Assembly (NCBI GenBank): GCA_002169865.1
Contig: NHIC01000010.1
Location: 84,353 to 116,990, forward strand
Source: Flavobacteriaceae bacterium TMED179
GTDB taxonomy: Bacteria > Bacteroidota > Bacteroidia > Flavobacteriales > Flavobacteriaceae
Length of the DNA stretch: 32,638 bases
Direction: 5' to 3'
Positions 10,906 to 22,554 of this stretch are shown piece after piece (the stretch's first letter is position 1; each line of letters begins with the position of its first letter). Position numbers and translations under genes: made by a program. The notes below the pieces were generated by a model. The model saw nothing but the letters and a program-made list of their open reading frames with translations, had not been told where the DNA came from and searched no databases.

Positions 10906-12258
10906 ATGAAAAAAGTTTTAGAAACCCTTTATAACATTTATAAAATTGAAGAACTGCGTGATCGTGTACTTCTTACTTTAGGGATGTTATTGGTATATAG
11001 AATTGGAGCACAAGTCGTTTTACCAGGGATAGATCCTGTTCAGTTAGCAGCATTAAGTAGCCGTACTGACGGGGGAGGTCTTTTAGGAATTTTAAATGCT
11101 TTTACAGGAGGAGCTTTTGCTAACGCCTCCGTATTCGCTTTGGGAATTATGCCTTACATATCCGCTTCAATCGTAGTTCAATTGATGGGTATTGCAGTTC
11201 CTTATCTTCAAAAACTTCAGAAAGAAGGTGAGAGTGGAAGAAAGACAATTAACCAGATTACAAGGTGGCTGACTATCGGTATTTGTATTGTTCAAGCACC
11301 TGCATATTTATTTGGTCTAAGTGCATTAGGGGTTCCTGAAAGTGCTTTTATTCTTGGTAAAGGGCCCATGTTTATTGGTTCTTCTGTAATTATTCTTGTC
11401 ACAGGTACTATTTTTGCCATGTGGTTGGGTGAAAAAATAACAGATAAGGGAATTGGTAATGGTATATCTCTTCTTATTATGGTTGGAATTATTGCTAACC
11501 TCCCCCTATCTTTCACTCAGGAATTTGTATCCAGGGTATCAGAAAATAATGGTGGTCCAATGCTAATTTTAATTGAATTGGTTTTATGGATAGTTATTAT
11601 TCTTTTGTCTGTTTTATTAACACTTGCAGTCAGACGTATTCCAGTACAATATGCTCGACGACAGGCTGGAGGAAACACATCTAATAGATCCATTTATGGA
11701 TCACGTCAATATATCCCGCTTAAATTAAATGCATCTGGAGTGATGCCTATTATTTTTGCCCAGGCTCTCATGTTTGCTCCAGTATATATTGGAAGCGCTT
11801 TAGGCGACTCAGATACAGGCCAATGGATTCAAGCAAATTTTTCTGATATATTTGGATTGTGGTATAATATATTATTTGCTGTTCTGATTATTATATTCAC
11901 TTATTTTTATACAGCTATAACAGTTCCTACAAATAAAATGTCTGATGATTTAAAACGAAGTGGTGGTTTTGTTCCCGGTATACGACCTGGAAATGAAACT
12001 TCAGAATATTTAGATACGGTTATGTCACACATAACTTTTCCAGGATCTCTTTTCCTTGCTGGAATTGCAGTATTTCCTGCAGTCGTTGTGAAGCTAATTG
12101 GTATTCAACAAGGATGGGCCCTTTTTTATGGAGGAACTTCCCTTTTGATTATGGTGGGCGTAGCTATAGATACAATTCAACAAGTCAACTCTTATTTACT
12201 AAATAGGCATTATGACGGACTAATGAAATCAGGTAAAATGAGAAGAAGCATAAATTAA
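10906..12258 (+). CDS. secY: Preprotein translocase subunit SecY
   Basis: 450 aa; VLPGID, GIMPYISASI, RRIPVQYARRQ, polytopic. Confidence 0.98.
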   Translation: MKKVLETLYNIYKIEELRDRVLLTLGMLLVYRIGAQVVLPGIDPVQLAALSSRTDGGGLLGILNAFTGGAFANASVFALGIMPYISASIVVQLMGIAVPYLQKLQKEGESGRKTINQITRWLTIGICIVQAPAYLFGLSALGVPESAFILGKGPMFIGSSVIILVTGTIFAMWLGEKITDKGIGNGISLLIMVGIIANLPLSFTQEFVSRVSENNGGPMLILIELVLWIVIILLSVLLTLAVRRIPVQYARRQAGGNTSNRSIYGSRQYIPLKLNASGVMPIIFAQALMFAPVYIGSALGDSDTGQWIQANFSDIFGLWYNILFAVLIIIFTYFYTAITVPTNKMSDDLKRSGGFVPGIRPGNETSEYLDTVMSHITFPGSLFLAGIAVFPAVVVKLIGIQQGWALFYGGTSLLIMVGVAIDTIQQVNSYLLNRHYDGLMKSGKMRRSIN

Positions 12259-12261
12259 TAT

Positions 12262-12477
12262 ATGGCAAAACAAGAAGCAATAGAACAAGAGGGTACTATT
12301 ATAGAAGCACTGTCCAATGCAATGTTTCGTGTAGAACTGGAAAACGGTCATGTTGTGACTGCTCATATCTCAGGAAAAATGCGTTTGCATTATATCAAAC
12401 TATTGCCAGGTGATAAGGTCAAATTAGAAATGAGCCCTTATGATCTATCGAAAGCTAGAATAACATTTAGATTTTAA
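12262..12477 (+). CDS. infA: Translation initiation factor IF-1
   Basis: 71 aa; [35 protein letters not shown]. Confidence 0.98.
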   Translation: MAKQEAIEQEGTIIEALSNAMFRVELENGHVVTAHISGKMRLHYIKLLPGDKVKLEMSPYDLSKARITFRF

Positions 12478-12494
12478 TATATTCAACAATTGAC

Positions 12495-12611
12495 ATGAAA
12501 GTTAGAGCATCATTGAAAAAACGAAGTGCAGATTGTAAAATCGTTAGACGAAAAGGGCGTCTGTACGTTATAAATAAAAAGAACCCTAGATTTAAACAAA
12601 GACAAGGTTAA
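12495..12611 (+). CDS. rpmJ: 50S ribosomal protein L36
   Basis: Translated by hand: [38 protein letters not shown] (38 aa; below ORF-track cutoff); between infA and rpsM. Confidence 0.96.
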   Translation: MKVRASLKKRSADCKIVRRKGRLYVINKKNPRFKQRQG

Positions 12612-12613
12612 TT

Positions 12614-12988
12614 ATGGCTAGAATATCAGGAGTAGACATTCCAAAGCAAAAAAGAGGAGTTGTTTCCTTAACTTATATTTTCGGTATTGGTAAAAGTCGT
12701 GCACAATCCATTTTGATATCTGCAAAAGTGGATGAAAGCAAAAAAGTTCAAGACTGGACAGATGAAGAAACATCAAGAATTCGAGAAGTAGTTGCTTCTT
12801 TCAAGATTGAAGGTGAGCTGCGATCAGAGGTGCAATTAAACATAAAACGTTTAATGGATATAGGATGTTATCGAGGTATTCGCCACCGAACAGGTCTTCC
12901 GTTACGCGGACAACGAACAAAAAACAATTCGCGTACTAGAAAGGGAAAACGTAAAACTGTAGCAAATAAAAAGAAAGTAACTAAATAG
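12614..12988 (+). CDS. rpsM: 30S ribosomal protein S13
   Basis: 124 aa; [36 protein letters not shown]. Confidence 0.98.
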   Translation: MARISGVDIPKQKRGVVSLTYIFGIGKSRAQSILISAKVDESKKVQDWTDEETSRIREVVASFKIEGELRSEVQLNIKRLMDIGCYRGIRHRTGLPLRGQRTKNNSRTRKGKRKTVANKKKVTK

Positions 12989-13000
12989 CAATCCCCAATT

Positions 13001-13384
13001 ATGGCTAAAACAGCAAGTAAAAAAAGAAAAGTAATCGTCGAGTCCATTGGTGAAGCACACATAACGGCTTCATTTAATAATATTATAATTTCTCTTACGA
13101 ATAATAAAGGAGAAGTTATTTCCTGGTCTTCAGCTGGAAAGATGGGCTTTAGAGGTTCTAAAAAAAATACTCCTTATGCAGCACAAACCGCTGCTGAAGA
13201 CTGTTCAAAGACAGCTCAAGAAGCTGGTTTACGTAAAGTAAAAGTATTTGTTAAAGGTCCTGGTAATGGACGAGAGTCTGCAATTCGTTCACTACACAAT
13301 AGTGGAATTGAAGTTCTAGAAATCATTGATGTCACCCCACTTCCGCATAACGGTTGTAGACCTCCAAAAAGAAGAAGAGTATAA
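13001..13384 (+). CDS. rpsK: 30S ribosomal protein S11
   Basis: 127 aa; [27 protein letters not shown]. Confidence 0.98.
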   Translation: MAKTASKKRKVIVESIGEAHITASFNNIIISLTNNKGEVISWSSAGKMGFRGSKKNTPYAAQTAAEDCSKTAQEAGLRKVKVFVKGPGNGRESAIRSLHNSGIEVLEIIDVTPLPHNGCRPPKRRRV

Positions 13385-13395
13385 TAAAATAACCC

Positions 13396-13450
13396 TGGAC
13401 TGATAAAAAGCTATCGAAGGAAGTGACCTTAATTCATAGCGTTCAATCCA
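13396..13450 (+). promoter_or_regulatory. Candidate structured leader (r-protein autoregulatory element) upstream of rpsD
   Basis: 83-nt rpsK-rpsD spacer in an otherwise tightly packed operon. Nested helices: TGGACTGA(13396-13403)/TCAATCCA(13443-13450) with one mismatch, GCTAT(13410-13414)/ATAGC(13436-13440), AAGG(13417-13420)/CCTT(13427-13430). Confidence 0.5.
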
Positions 13451-13467
13451 AATAAAAAAAGAATTAA

Positions 13468-14073
13468 ATGGCAAGATATACTGGTCCAAAAACAAAAATT
13501 GCTCGTAAATTTGGCGAGCCAATCTTTGGAGATGATAAATCCTTTGAAAAAAGAAATTATCCTCCAGGACAACATGGAAATGCAAAGCGAAGAGGAAAGA
13601 AGTCGGAATATGCAATTCAATTAATGGAAAAGCAAAAGGCAAAGTTTACTTATGGTATCTTAGAGCGTCAATTTCGCAATCTTTTTGAAAAAGCAAGTAG
13701 GAGTAAAGGTGTAACCGGTGAGGCTTTGCTACAATTGTGTGAATCTAGATTAGATAACATTGTTTATCGTTTTGGTTTATCAACCTCCAGAAGAGGTGCT
13801 AGACAATTGGTGTCGCACCGACATATAACTGTAAATAATTCTATAGTAAATATACCTTCTTACCAAGTAAAAGTGGGAGATGTTGTAGGGGTTAGAGAAA
13901 AATCTAAGTCTTTAAACATCATTGTAGAAGCAAAAGAAAAGGATTCATCGATATATGAGTGGCTGAGTTGGAATAATGACCAGCTTCAAGGAACTTATAT
14001 AAATTTACCTGGGCGAATACAAATTCCAGAAAACATTAAAGAACAACTAATAGTCGAACTATATTCTAAATAA
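13468..14073 (+). CDS. rpsD: 30S ribosomal protein S4
   Basis: 201 aa; [18 protein letters not shown]4 RNA-binding domain. Confidence 0.98.
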   Translation: MARYTGPKTKIARKFGEPIFGDDKSFEKRNYPPGQHGNAKRRGKKSEYAIQLMEKQKAKFTYGILERQFRNLFEKASRSKGVTGEALLQLCESRLDNIVYRFGLSTSRRGARQLVSHRHITVNNSIVNIPSYQVKVGDVVGVREKSKSLNIIVEAKEKDSSIYEWLSWNNDQLQGTYINLPGRIQIPENIKEQLIVELYSK

Positions 14074-14090
14074 GTAAACGGAAGCAAATT

Positions 14091-15083
14091 ATGGCAATAT
14101 TGAATTTTCAAAAACCCGATAAAGTAATTATGATTGATTCATCCGAATTCGAAGGCAAATTTGAGTTTCGCCCTCTCGAACCAGGATATGGATTAACAGT
14201 TGGAAATGCACTGAGGCGTGTTTTACTGTCTTCCCTAGAAGGCTTCGCGATTACCTCTGTAAAAATAGAAAACGTTGAACACGAATTCTCAACAATCTCT
14301 GGAGTAGTAGAAGATGTTACAGAAATTATTCTAAACCTCAAGCAAGTTCGATTCAAAAGACAAATTGAAGAACTAGAAGAAGAAAAAGTTTCTATCTCTA
14401 TAGGAGGTCAAGAACAGCTAAAAGCTGCAGATTTCCAAAAATTTATTTCAGCTTTTCAAGTATTGAATCCTGACTTGGTAATTTGCAACTTGGAAAAAAG
14501 TATACAATTAAATATGGAAATAACCATTGAAAAAGGAAGAGGATATGTCCCAGCAGAAGAAAATAAAAAAAATAACACTGAACTTGGTGTGATCGCTATT
14601 GATTCTATTTTTACTCCTATAAAAAATGTTAAGTATAGTATTGAAAATTTCAGAGTTGAGCAAAAGACAGATTATGAAAAACTCATATTTGAAATTATTT
14701 CAGATGGCTCTATTCATCCAAAGGATGCTCTTACTGAAGCAGCTAAAACATTAATTCATCACTTTTTACTGTTTTCAGATGAAAGAATTACTCTTGAGGC
14801 AGACGAAATAGCTCAGACAGAGACATATGATGAAGAATCTCTTCACATGCGTCAATTATTAAAAACAAAGTTAGTTGATATGGATCTATCGGTTAGAGCA
14901 TTAAATTGCCTTAAGGCAGCTGAAGTGGATACACTAGGAGATTTAGTTTCTTACAATAAAAACGATTTGATGAAATTTAGAAACTTTGGGAAAAAATCAC
15001 TAACTGAGCTCGAGGAGTTAGTGGTTCTTAAAGGCCTTTCATTTGGTATGGACTTAGTTAAATACAAATTAGATAAAGATTAA
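14091..15083 (+). CDS. rpoA: DNA-directed RNA polymerase subunit alpha
   Basis: 330 aa; [20 protein letters not shown], alpha-[16 protein letters not shown]. Confidence 0.98.
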   Translation: MAILNFQKPDKVIMIDSSEFEGKFEFRPLEPGYGLTVGNALRRVLLSSLEGFAITSVKIENVEHEFSTISGVVEDVTEIILNLKQVRFKRQIEELEEEKVSISIGGQEQLKAADFQKFISAFQVLNPDLVICNLEKSIQLNMEITIEKGRGYVPAEENKKNNTELGVIAIDSIFTPIKNVKYSIENFRVEQKTDYEKLIFEIISDGSIHPKDALTEAAKTLIHHFLLFSDERITLEADEIAQTETYDEESLHMRQLLKTKLVDMDLSVRALNCLKAAEVDTLGDLVSYNKNDLMKFRNFGKKSLTELEELVVLKGLSFGMDLVKYKLDKD

Positions 15084-15105
15084 CTCACATTTTTAAATAA
15101 AAAAA

Positions 15106-15666
15106 ATGAGACACGGAAAAAAAGTAATGCATTTAGGTCGAAAAAAGGCCCACAGAAAATCAATGCTAGCTAATATGGCATGTTCTTTAATTGAACATAA
15201 ACGAATCAATACTACCTTAACTAAAGCTAAAGCCCTCAAGCAATTTATTGAGCCATTAATTACAAAATCTAAATCAGATACTACTCACAACAGAAGACTA
15301 ACTTTCTCTTCCTTGAGAAATAAAAGTGCAGTTGTAGAGTTGTTTAGAGAAGTTGCTGTAAAAGTGGGAGATAGACCAGGAGGATATACCCGAGTAATTA
15401 AACTTGGAAATCGACTTGGCGATAATGCTTCTATGGCAATGATAGAATTGGTTGATTTCAATGAGGTCTACAGTTTAGAAGCTAAGCCTAAGAAAAAGTC
15501 AAGAAGGCGAGGCAGCAGTAAAGTTAAAAATGAAAGTATTCAAAAAGTAACAGATGTTATTGAAAAAAGTTCAAATGATGAAGAACCTCCGACTAAAGAA
15601 GCAGTTATAAATGAACCATCTAAATCACAAACTAAATCTGATAAGGATGAAAAGGGAAGCGAATAG
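15106..15666 (+). CDS. rplQ: 50S ribosomal protein L17 with charged C-terminal extension
   Basis: [25 protein letters not shown]; core L17 followed by ~65 aa Lys/Ser/Glu-rich tail. Confidence 0.97.
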   Translation: MRHGKKVMHLGRKKAHRKSMLANMACSLIEHKRINTTLTKAKALKQFIEPLITKSKSDTTHNRRLTFSSLRNKSAVVELFREVAVKVGDRPGGYTRVIKLGNRLGDNASMAMIELVDFNEVYSLEAKPKKKSRRRGSSKVKNESIQKVTDVIEKSSNDEEPPTKEAVINEPSKSQTKSDKDEKGSE

Positions 15667-15694
15667 TATCTTTTTTTTAAATCCTAATTATATT

Positions 15695-15727
15695 AAAGGA
15701 TAAACGTTTTAGTTTATCCTTTTTTTT
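15695..15727 (+). terminator. Intrinsic terminator of the ribosomal superoperon
   Basis: Perfect 11-bp stem AAAGGATAAAC(15695-15705)/GTTTATCCTTT(15712-15722), 6-nt loop, followed by a T tract. Confidence 0.88.
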
Positions 15728-15744
15728 GATTTATTTTGTATTGT

Positions 15745-16845
15745 ATGGAATATAGATCTAAAAATAAAGCATTCGTACTTCTTGCAGATGGGACTCAGTT
15801 TTTTGGTAAGTCTATTGGAATTCAAGGAAGTGCTTTTGGAGAAATTTGTTTTAATACAGGTATGACTGGCTACCAGGAGATTTTTACCGATCCGTCATAT
15901 TATGGTCAACTTATGGTAACTACCAATACTCATATTGGAAACTATGGGGTTATTAAACAAGAATCTCAATCTAAGGCAATATCAATTTCAGGTTTAATAT
16001 GTAAGGATTTTAGCTTTAGTTACTCGCGCCCTTCAGGGGAAGAGTCTTTGCAGAGCTATTTAGAGTACTACAAGCTAGTTACTATTTGTGATGTTGATAC
16101 TCGTGCATTAGTAAATTATATACGTGAAAATGGTGCTATGAATGCGGTGATCTCAACTAAAACTGAAAAAGAAGAACGATTACTTAAAAAATTATCTCAA
16201 GCCCCAATCATGGAAGGTTTAGAATTAGCATCAAAGGTCTCCACTCGAGAAGCTTACACCCTAGGGGATCCTGGTGCTAAATATAAAATTGCTGCCCTAG
16301 ATTTAGGAATAAAGAGAAATATTTTAAATCATATGATCGAACGTGATATGTTTGTTAAAGTTTTTCCATACAATACAACTTTTGAAGAGCTTGAAGCATG
16401 GAAACCAGATGGCTATTTTATTTCAAACGGCCCTGGTGATCCAAAGCCACTAAAAAAAGTTCAGGCTGTTGCTAAAGCCATTATAGAAAATAATAAGCCT
16501 CTTTTTGGGATTTGTTTAGGACATCAAATCATAGCTTTAGCTAACGGTATTCCAACCTTTAAGATGTTTAATGGACATCGTGGAATTAATCATCCTGTAA
16601 AAAACTTAATAACGGGAAAAGGTGAAATCACTTCTCAAAATCATGGATTTGCAGTAGATATGAAAGCAGCTAAAGTACATCCAGAAATTGAAATTACTCA
16701 TGTCCATCTTAATGATGAGACTCTAGCAGGTATGCGTATGAAAAATAAAAAGTGTTTTTCAGTTCAATATCATCCTGAGGCTGGACCCGGGCCAAATGAC
16801 GCAACCTATCTCTTTGATATTTTTAAAAATTACATTAATAATTAA
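15745..16845 (+). CDS. carA: Carbamoyl-phosphate synthase small subunit
   Basis: NTGMTGYQEIFTDPSYYGQ, class I GATase GICLGHQ; ATG at 15745 preferred over TTG at 15736. Confidence 0.95.
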   Translation: MEYRSKNKAFVLLADGTQFFGKSIGIQGSAFGEICFNTGMTGYQEIFTDPSYYGQLMVTTNTHIGNYGVIKQESQSKAISISGLICKDFSFSYSRPSGEESLQSYLEYYKLVTICDVDTRALVNYIRENGAMNAVISTKTEKEERLLKKLSQAPIMEGLELASKVSTREAYTLGDPGAKYKIAALDLGIKRNILNHMIERDMFVKVFPYNTTFEELEAWKPDGYFISNGPGDPKPLKKVQAVAKAIIENNKPLFGICLGHQIIALANGIPTFKMFNGHRGINHPVKNLITGKGEITSQNHGFAVDMKAAKVHPEIEITHVHLNDETLAGMRMKNKKCFSVQYHPEAGPGPNDATYLFDIFKNYINN

Positions 16846-16854
16846 AAAAATTAG

Positions 16855-18153
<1,299 letters not shown>

Positions 18154-18158
18154 TAAAA

Positions 18159-18181
18159 AAGGTAAATTAAAAGTTTACCTT
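18159..18181. terminator. Weak hairpin between eno and gltA (possible attenuator or processing site)
   Basis: AAGGTAAA(18159-18166)/TTTACCTT(18174-18181); no T tract on +. Confidence 0.35.
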
Positions 18182-18201
18182 AATACACAAAATACAAAAG
18201 G

Positions 18202-19467
18202 ATGAGCGAAAAAGTAAAACTAAAATACAAAAACAAAGAATTTGAATTTCCCTTAATCATGGGATCCGAAAATGAGAAAGGAATTGACATCAAAACACTT
18301 AGGTCTCAAACAGGCTTGATTACATATGACCCTGGATACAAAAATACTGGATCATGTACTAGTCAGATAACTTTCTTAAATGGTGAAGAAGGGATCTTAC
18401 GTCATAGAGGATATTCAATTGAAGATTTATGTAAAAACGTGAGTTTCTTAGAAGTGGCATTTCTCTTAATTTTTGGAAACATGCCTACAGAAAAAGAATT
18501 AAACCTATTAAATGATGAAATAAGAAAAGATTCTTTAGTAGATGAAGATTTAAAATTAATATTAAAAAGTTTCCCCAAATCAGCTCACCCAATGGGTATT
18601 TTATCTTCCTTAACTTCAGGATTAATTGCATTTAATCCTTCTTCAGTTGATATTGAATCAGAAGATGATATGCGTGAAGCAATTATTATGTTAATTGCAA
18701 AATTCCCCATTCTAGCTTCATGGACTCATAGAAAAGTGAAAGGACTTCCGCTTAATTATGCCAATACTTCACTTTCTTATGTCGAAAATATTGCCCATAT
18801 GATGTTTAAGCTACCACATCAAGACTTTAAACCCAGTCCTGTAGTGGTCAATGCTTTAAATAAGTTATTGATTCTACATGCTGATCACGAACAAAACTGC
18901 TCTACCTCTACAGTGCGAATTGTTGGTTCATCTGAAGCTGGGCTTTTTGCATCTGTATCTGCTGGTGTTTCAGCTCTTTGGGGTAGGCTTCACGGTGGTG
19001 CAAATCAGGGCGTTATCGAAATGCTTAAAGCAATTAAAAGAGATGGTGGTGACACAAAAAAATTCATGGCTAGAGCAAAAGATAAGAATGACAGTTTTAG
19101 ATTAATGGGTTTTGGTCATCGGGTATACAAGAATTTTGATCCAAGGGCACGTATCATAAAAAAATCAGCTGATCAAGTTTTAGGTGAACTAGGAATCAAT
19201 GATCCAATTTTAAATATTGCAAAAAGTCTGGAAGAGGAAGCACTTAATGATTCATACTTTATTGATCGTAAATTATATCCAAATGTTGATTTTTATTCTG
19301 GAATCATTTATCGTGCTTTAGGAATTCCAACAGAAATGTTTACGGTAATGTTTGCTTTGGGAAGATTACCTGGATGGATCGCTCAGTGGGCAGAAATGAG
19401 AAAAAACAAAGAACCAATAGGAAGACCACGCCAAATTTATACAGGAAACACCAAACGGACTATTTAA
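18202..19467 (+). CDS. gltA: Citrate synthase
   Basis: 421 aa; GILRHRGYSIEDL, RLHGGANQGVIEML, GFGHRVYKNFDPRA. Confidence 0.97.
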   Translation: MSEKVKLKYKNKEFEFPLIMGSENEKGIDIKTLRSQTGLITYDPGYKNTGSCTSQITFLNGEEGILRHRGYSIEDLCKNVSFLEVAFLLIFGNMPTEKELNLLNDEIRKDSLVDEDLKLILKSFPKSAHPMGILSSLTSGLIAFNPSSVDIESEDDMREAIIMLIAKFPILASWTHRKVKGLPLNYANTSLSYVENIAHMMFKLPHQDFKPSPVVVNALNKLLILHADHEQNCSTSTVRIVGSSEAGLFASVSAGVSALWGRLHGGANQGVIEMLKAIKRDGGDTKKFMARAKDKNDSFRLMGFGHRVYKNFDPRARIIKKSADQVLGELGINDPILNIAKSLEEEALNDSYFIDRKLYPNVDFYSGIIYRALGIPTEMFTVMFALGRLPGWIAQWAEMRKNKEPIGRPRQIYTGNTKRTI

Positions 19468-19472
19468 ATTTA

Positions 19473-19916
19473 CTATATTCTGTCTATTGAGGGTGGTGTG
19501 TTTGAAACTTTATGGTTATTAATTTTTTTAAAGAAACTGTGTATACCTTTTCTATCTGCAAGTATTTTAATGTAATGATTGTCTAGAAAAATGGAATATT
19601 CTTGAGACTTGCCTTTGTACAATTTTAGTTTATAATAAGGTATGATAAGCCCATATGTCTCTAGTAAACTTCTAAACCGAATAATAATTCCCTTTGGTCG
19701 CAATTCTATATTACAAATATTAACGTTTTGGTCTAGTATCAATAAATTATGAATATCAACTGATGAGCTTTTTATAATTAATTTTTCAGAACCAATTCCA
19801 CCCATACTCCATCGTTTTTGAAGGGAAAATGCTTTACCTACAAGTTTTTCAATAAGCTTCCTTTGATTAGGATCATTGTATGAAATATTTAGTAACATAT
19901 TATAAAGATAAGCCAT
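19473..19916 (-). CDS. Uncharacterised protein (147 aa), resembles a flavobacterial conserved hypothetical family
   Basis: Intergenic ORF convergent with gltA (5-nt gap) and divergent from argS; no recognised functional motif; LRPKGIIIRFRSLLETYGLIIPYYKL stretch looks conserved. Confidence 0.75.
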   Translation of the reverse strand: MAYLYNMLLNISYNDPNQRKLIEKLVGKAFSLQKRWSMGGIGSEKLIIKSSSVDIHNLLILDQNVNICNIELRPKGIIIRFRSLLETYGLIIPYYKLKLYKGKSQEYSIFLDNHYIKILADRKGIHSFFKKINNHKVSNTPPSIDRI

Positions 19917-19972
19917 TAAACTAAGGCAGTATAATCAATTGATAATAATTATCTTTATTACCAAATTACAAC

Positions 19973-21757
19973 ATGAGTATGAATTATAATATTCATTTCA
20001 ATAATCATATAAATGGCTTCTTAAAAGATAAATTTCAAGTTGATATAGACACTTTTGAGTTTCAAAATACAAGAAAAGAATTCCTAGGAGATATTACATT
20101 ACTTGTTTTTCCATTATTAAAGTATATCAAAATAAATCCTGAAAAATTAGCTGAGGATATAGGTGAAATTCTGTTAAATAGTCATAAAGCAGTTACAGGA
20201 TATAATGTAGTGAAAGGATTTCTGAATTTGAGCTTAAGTGATACTTTTTATTTAGAACAATTTCAATCCATTTATAAATTAAAAAATTACGGACATAAAA
20301 TTTTAACCGAAGAATCTCCTACTATGATGGTAGAATTTTCATCTCCAAATACAAATAAACCGCTTCACTTGGGTCATATAAGAAATAATGTATTAGGCTA
20401 TTCAGTTGCCAGGATTCTAGAAGCAAATGGAATTCACGTAATTAAAACTCAAATCATTAATGATCGCGGAATACATATTTGTAAATCCATGGTTGCCTGG
20501 AAGAAATACGGAAAAAATGAAACTCCGGAAAATTCTAACCTTAAAGGAGATCAGTTAGTAGGAAAATACTACATTATTTTTGAATCTGAATACAAAAAAG
20601 AAATACAAAGTCTCATTGATGACGGACTGACTCAAGAAGAGGCAAAGCGATCAGCTCCTTTAATGATTGAAGCTCAAAATATGCTTCGACTTTGGGAAGA
20701 TAATGATCATGAGATTCGTTCTTTATGGGAAAAAATGAATAAATGGGTCTATTCAGGATTTAATACTACATATAAAAACTTAGGTGTTACGTTTGATTCA
20801 TACTATTATGAAAGTAGAACATATTTACTTGGAAAAAAAATTATTAAAAAAGGTATTGAAAATAATATTTTTTATAAAAAGAAAGATGGATCAGTTTGGG
20901 TAGATCTCTCTGATGATGGTTTAGATCAAAAAATTCTTCTCCGATCAGATGGAACATCAGTATATATGACACAAGATCTAGGTACAGCTCTTAAAAGATT
21001 TGAAGAGGAACCTAGTCTTAAAGGTATAGTCTATACAGTCGGGAATGAACAAGACTATCATTTTAAAGTTCTGTTTCTAATATTAAAAAAATTAGGTTTT
21101 GACTGGACTAAATCTCTTTATCACCTAAGTTATGGGATGGTTGATTTACCAAGTGGCAAAATGAAAAGCCGAGAAGGTACTGTTGTTGATGCTGATGATT
21201 TAATGAATGATATGATTAACCAAGCAAAACATGTTTGTCAAGAGTATGGAAAGCTAGATTCTTTATCATCTGAAGAACTTGAAAATTTATACCAAATAAT
21301 CGGTCTTGGTGCGTTGAAATATTTCATTCTAAAGATTGACCCAAAAAAAAATATTCTTTTTGACCCTATAGCCTCGATTGATTTTAATGGGAATACAGGA
21401 CCTTTTATCCAATATACTCATGCAAGAATAAAAACATTGATTAAAAGTTCATCAGCACCGATTCGTGAATTTAAAACTACATTAATTTTAGAACCTAAAG
21501 AAAGAGAGTTAATAAAACTCTTAGGAAGTTATCCAGAATTTGTTATTCTTGCTCGAGAAGAATATAGTCCAGCAATAATAGCAAATTATTTATATGATTT
21601 AGCAAAGAGTTATAATGCTTTTTATCAAAATATATCTGTTCTAGGAGTTGAAGATATAGAATTGAGAAATTTTAGAGTTGCGCTGTCACAAAAAGTTGCT
21701 GAGGTGATATCAAGTTCATCAGGTCTTTTAGGGTTTAAAGTTCCAGATAGAATGTAA
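19973..21757 (+). CDS. argS: Arginyl-tRNA synthetase
   Basis: 594 aa; class I signature FSSPNTNKPLHLGHIRNN, KMKSREGTVV (KMSK-like). Confidence 0.97.
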   Translation: MSMNYNIHFNNHINGFLKDKFQVDIDTFEFQNTRKEFLGDITLLVFPLLKYIKINPEKLAEDIGEILLNSHKAVTGYNVVKGFLNLSLSDTFYLEQFQSIYKLKNYGHKILTEESPTMMVEFSSPNTNKPLHLGHIRNNVLGYSVARILEANGIHVIKTQIINDRGIHICKSMVAWKKYGKNETPENSNLKGDQLVGKYYIIFESEYKKEIQSLIDDGLTQEEAKRSAPLMIEAQNMLRLWEDNDHEIRSLWEKMNKWVYSGFNTTYKNLGVTFDSYYYESRTYLLGKKIIKKGIENNIFYKKKDGSVWVDLSDDGLDQKILLRSDGTSVYMTQDLGTALKRFEEEPSLKGIVYTVGNEQDYHFKVLFLILKKLGFDWTKSLYHLSYGMVDLPSGKMKSREGTVVDADDLMNDMINQAKHVCQEYGKLDSLSSEELENLYQIIGLGALKYFILKIDPKKNILFDPIASIDFNGNTGPFIQYTHARIKTLIKSSSAPIREFKTTLILEPKERELIKLLGSYPEFVILAREEYSPAIIANYLYDLAKSYNAFYQNISVLGVEDIELRNFRVALSQKVAEVISSSSGLLGFKVPDRM

Positions 21758-21786
21758 AAAAAATCGCTCCATTGGAGCGATTTTTA
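21758..21786. terminator. Bidirectional intrinsic terminator between argS and proteorhodopsin
   Basis: 12-bp perfect stem AAAAATCGCTCC/GGAGCGATTTTT with 3-nt loop; A tract at 5' and T tract at 3', starting directly after the argS stop. Confidence 0.88.
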
Positions 21787-21834
21787 GAATTTTTCATAGT
21801 ATGTTGAAATACACTACTACTAAGATAAAATTAA

Positions 21835-22554
21835 TTATTTGGAGTCTACAGCTAATTGGTATACAACTAAACCAAAACCAATTTTATTGATAGCGTCACC
21901 TACATTGTAAATTACATCCATCTGAAGTCCACCGAATATTCCGCTGTACCATCCTTCAGTACCAGCCATGTATCCGATTGGATAAATAGCCCATCCAATT
22001 AATACAAACTTGCAAAGTGTTTTGTGGGCTGATTGAACAGCTCCGCCTGCAGCGGCTGCCAACTTCGAAGCACCACCCATCCAAATTTCATATACGATGT
22101 AGAAATAAGCAATACCTGATACAAGACCCCAAATTTGAGCTTGACTCGTGTAAACAGCTTCTCCAAAATATCCAGTAACTAACATCACAATAGAAGCAAA
22201 AATCATTTTCCACATTAATTGTTTTGTAGCACCAGCTGCTTTAAGGATTAGATAAAATTCAACACACATTAAAGGTACAGTTAGTATCCAATCTACATAT
22301 CTAAAAAATGTAGGGGAGGTCATATTAGTTGCCCAATAGTCACGCATGTACCAATAGTGTACTGCTGCAATGAACGTAATTAAACCTGACACCAAAATAG
22401 AAGTTTTCCATTTGTTGTCAAATGAGTTCATTTGAAGAAAGAAGAACGCTGATGCTGCCATCATCGCCATACATCCTATGAAGAATGTGAATCCAACATA
22501 GTCGTCTGTGGCCATTGCTGGCACTACAGTCATTAAACTTAGAATTTTTTCCAT
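21835..22554 (-). CDS. Proteorhodopsin (predicted green-tuned proton pump)
   Basis: 239 aa, 7-TM; helix C RYVDWILTVPLMCVEFYLIL (D88/T92/E99 = DTE), M96 at the tuning position, helix G DAINKIGFG with Schiff-base Lys224. Confidence 0.97.
   Translation of the reverse strand: MEKILSLMTVVPAMATDDYVGFTFFIGCMAMMAASAFFFLQMNSFDNKWKTSILVSGLITFIAAVHYWYMRDYWATNMTSPTFFRYVDWILTVPLMCVEFYLILKAAGATKQLMWKMIFASIVMLVTGYFGEAVYTSQAQIWGLVSGIAYFYIVYEIWMGGASKLAAAAGGAVQSAHKTLCKFVLIGWAIYPIGYMAGTEGWYSGIFGGLQMDVIYNVGDAINKIGFGLVVYQLAVDSK

Noticed and set aside
13316-13642. 108-aa antisense ORF spanning the rpsK-rpsD spacer
   Set aside because: Mostly antisense to rpsK and rpsD; the spacer is better explained by nested RNA helices on the + strand.
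15731-15740. Possible TAnnTTTG promoter for carA (TATTTTG)
   Set aside because: One base short of the consensus spacing; not convincing in a T-rich region.
18878-19105. 75-aa alternate-frame ORF inside gltA
   Set aside because: Overlaps the conserved citrate synthase catalytic region in another frame; no evidence of separate expression.
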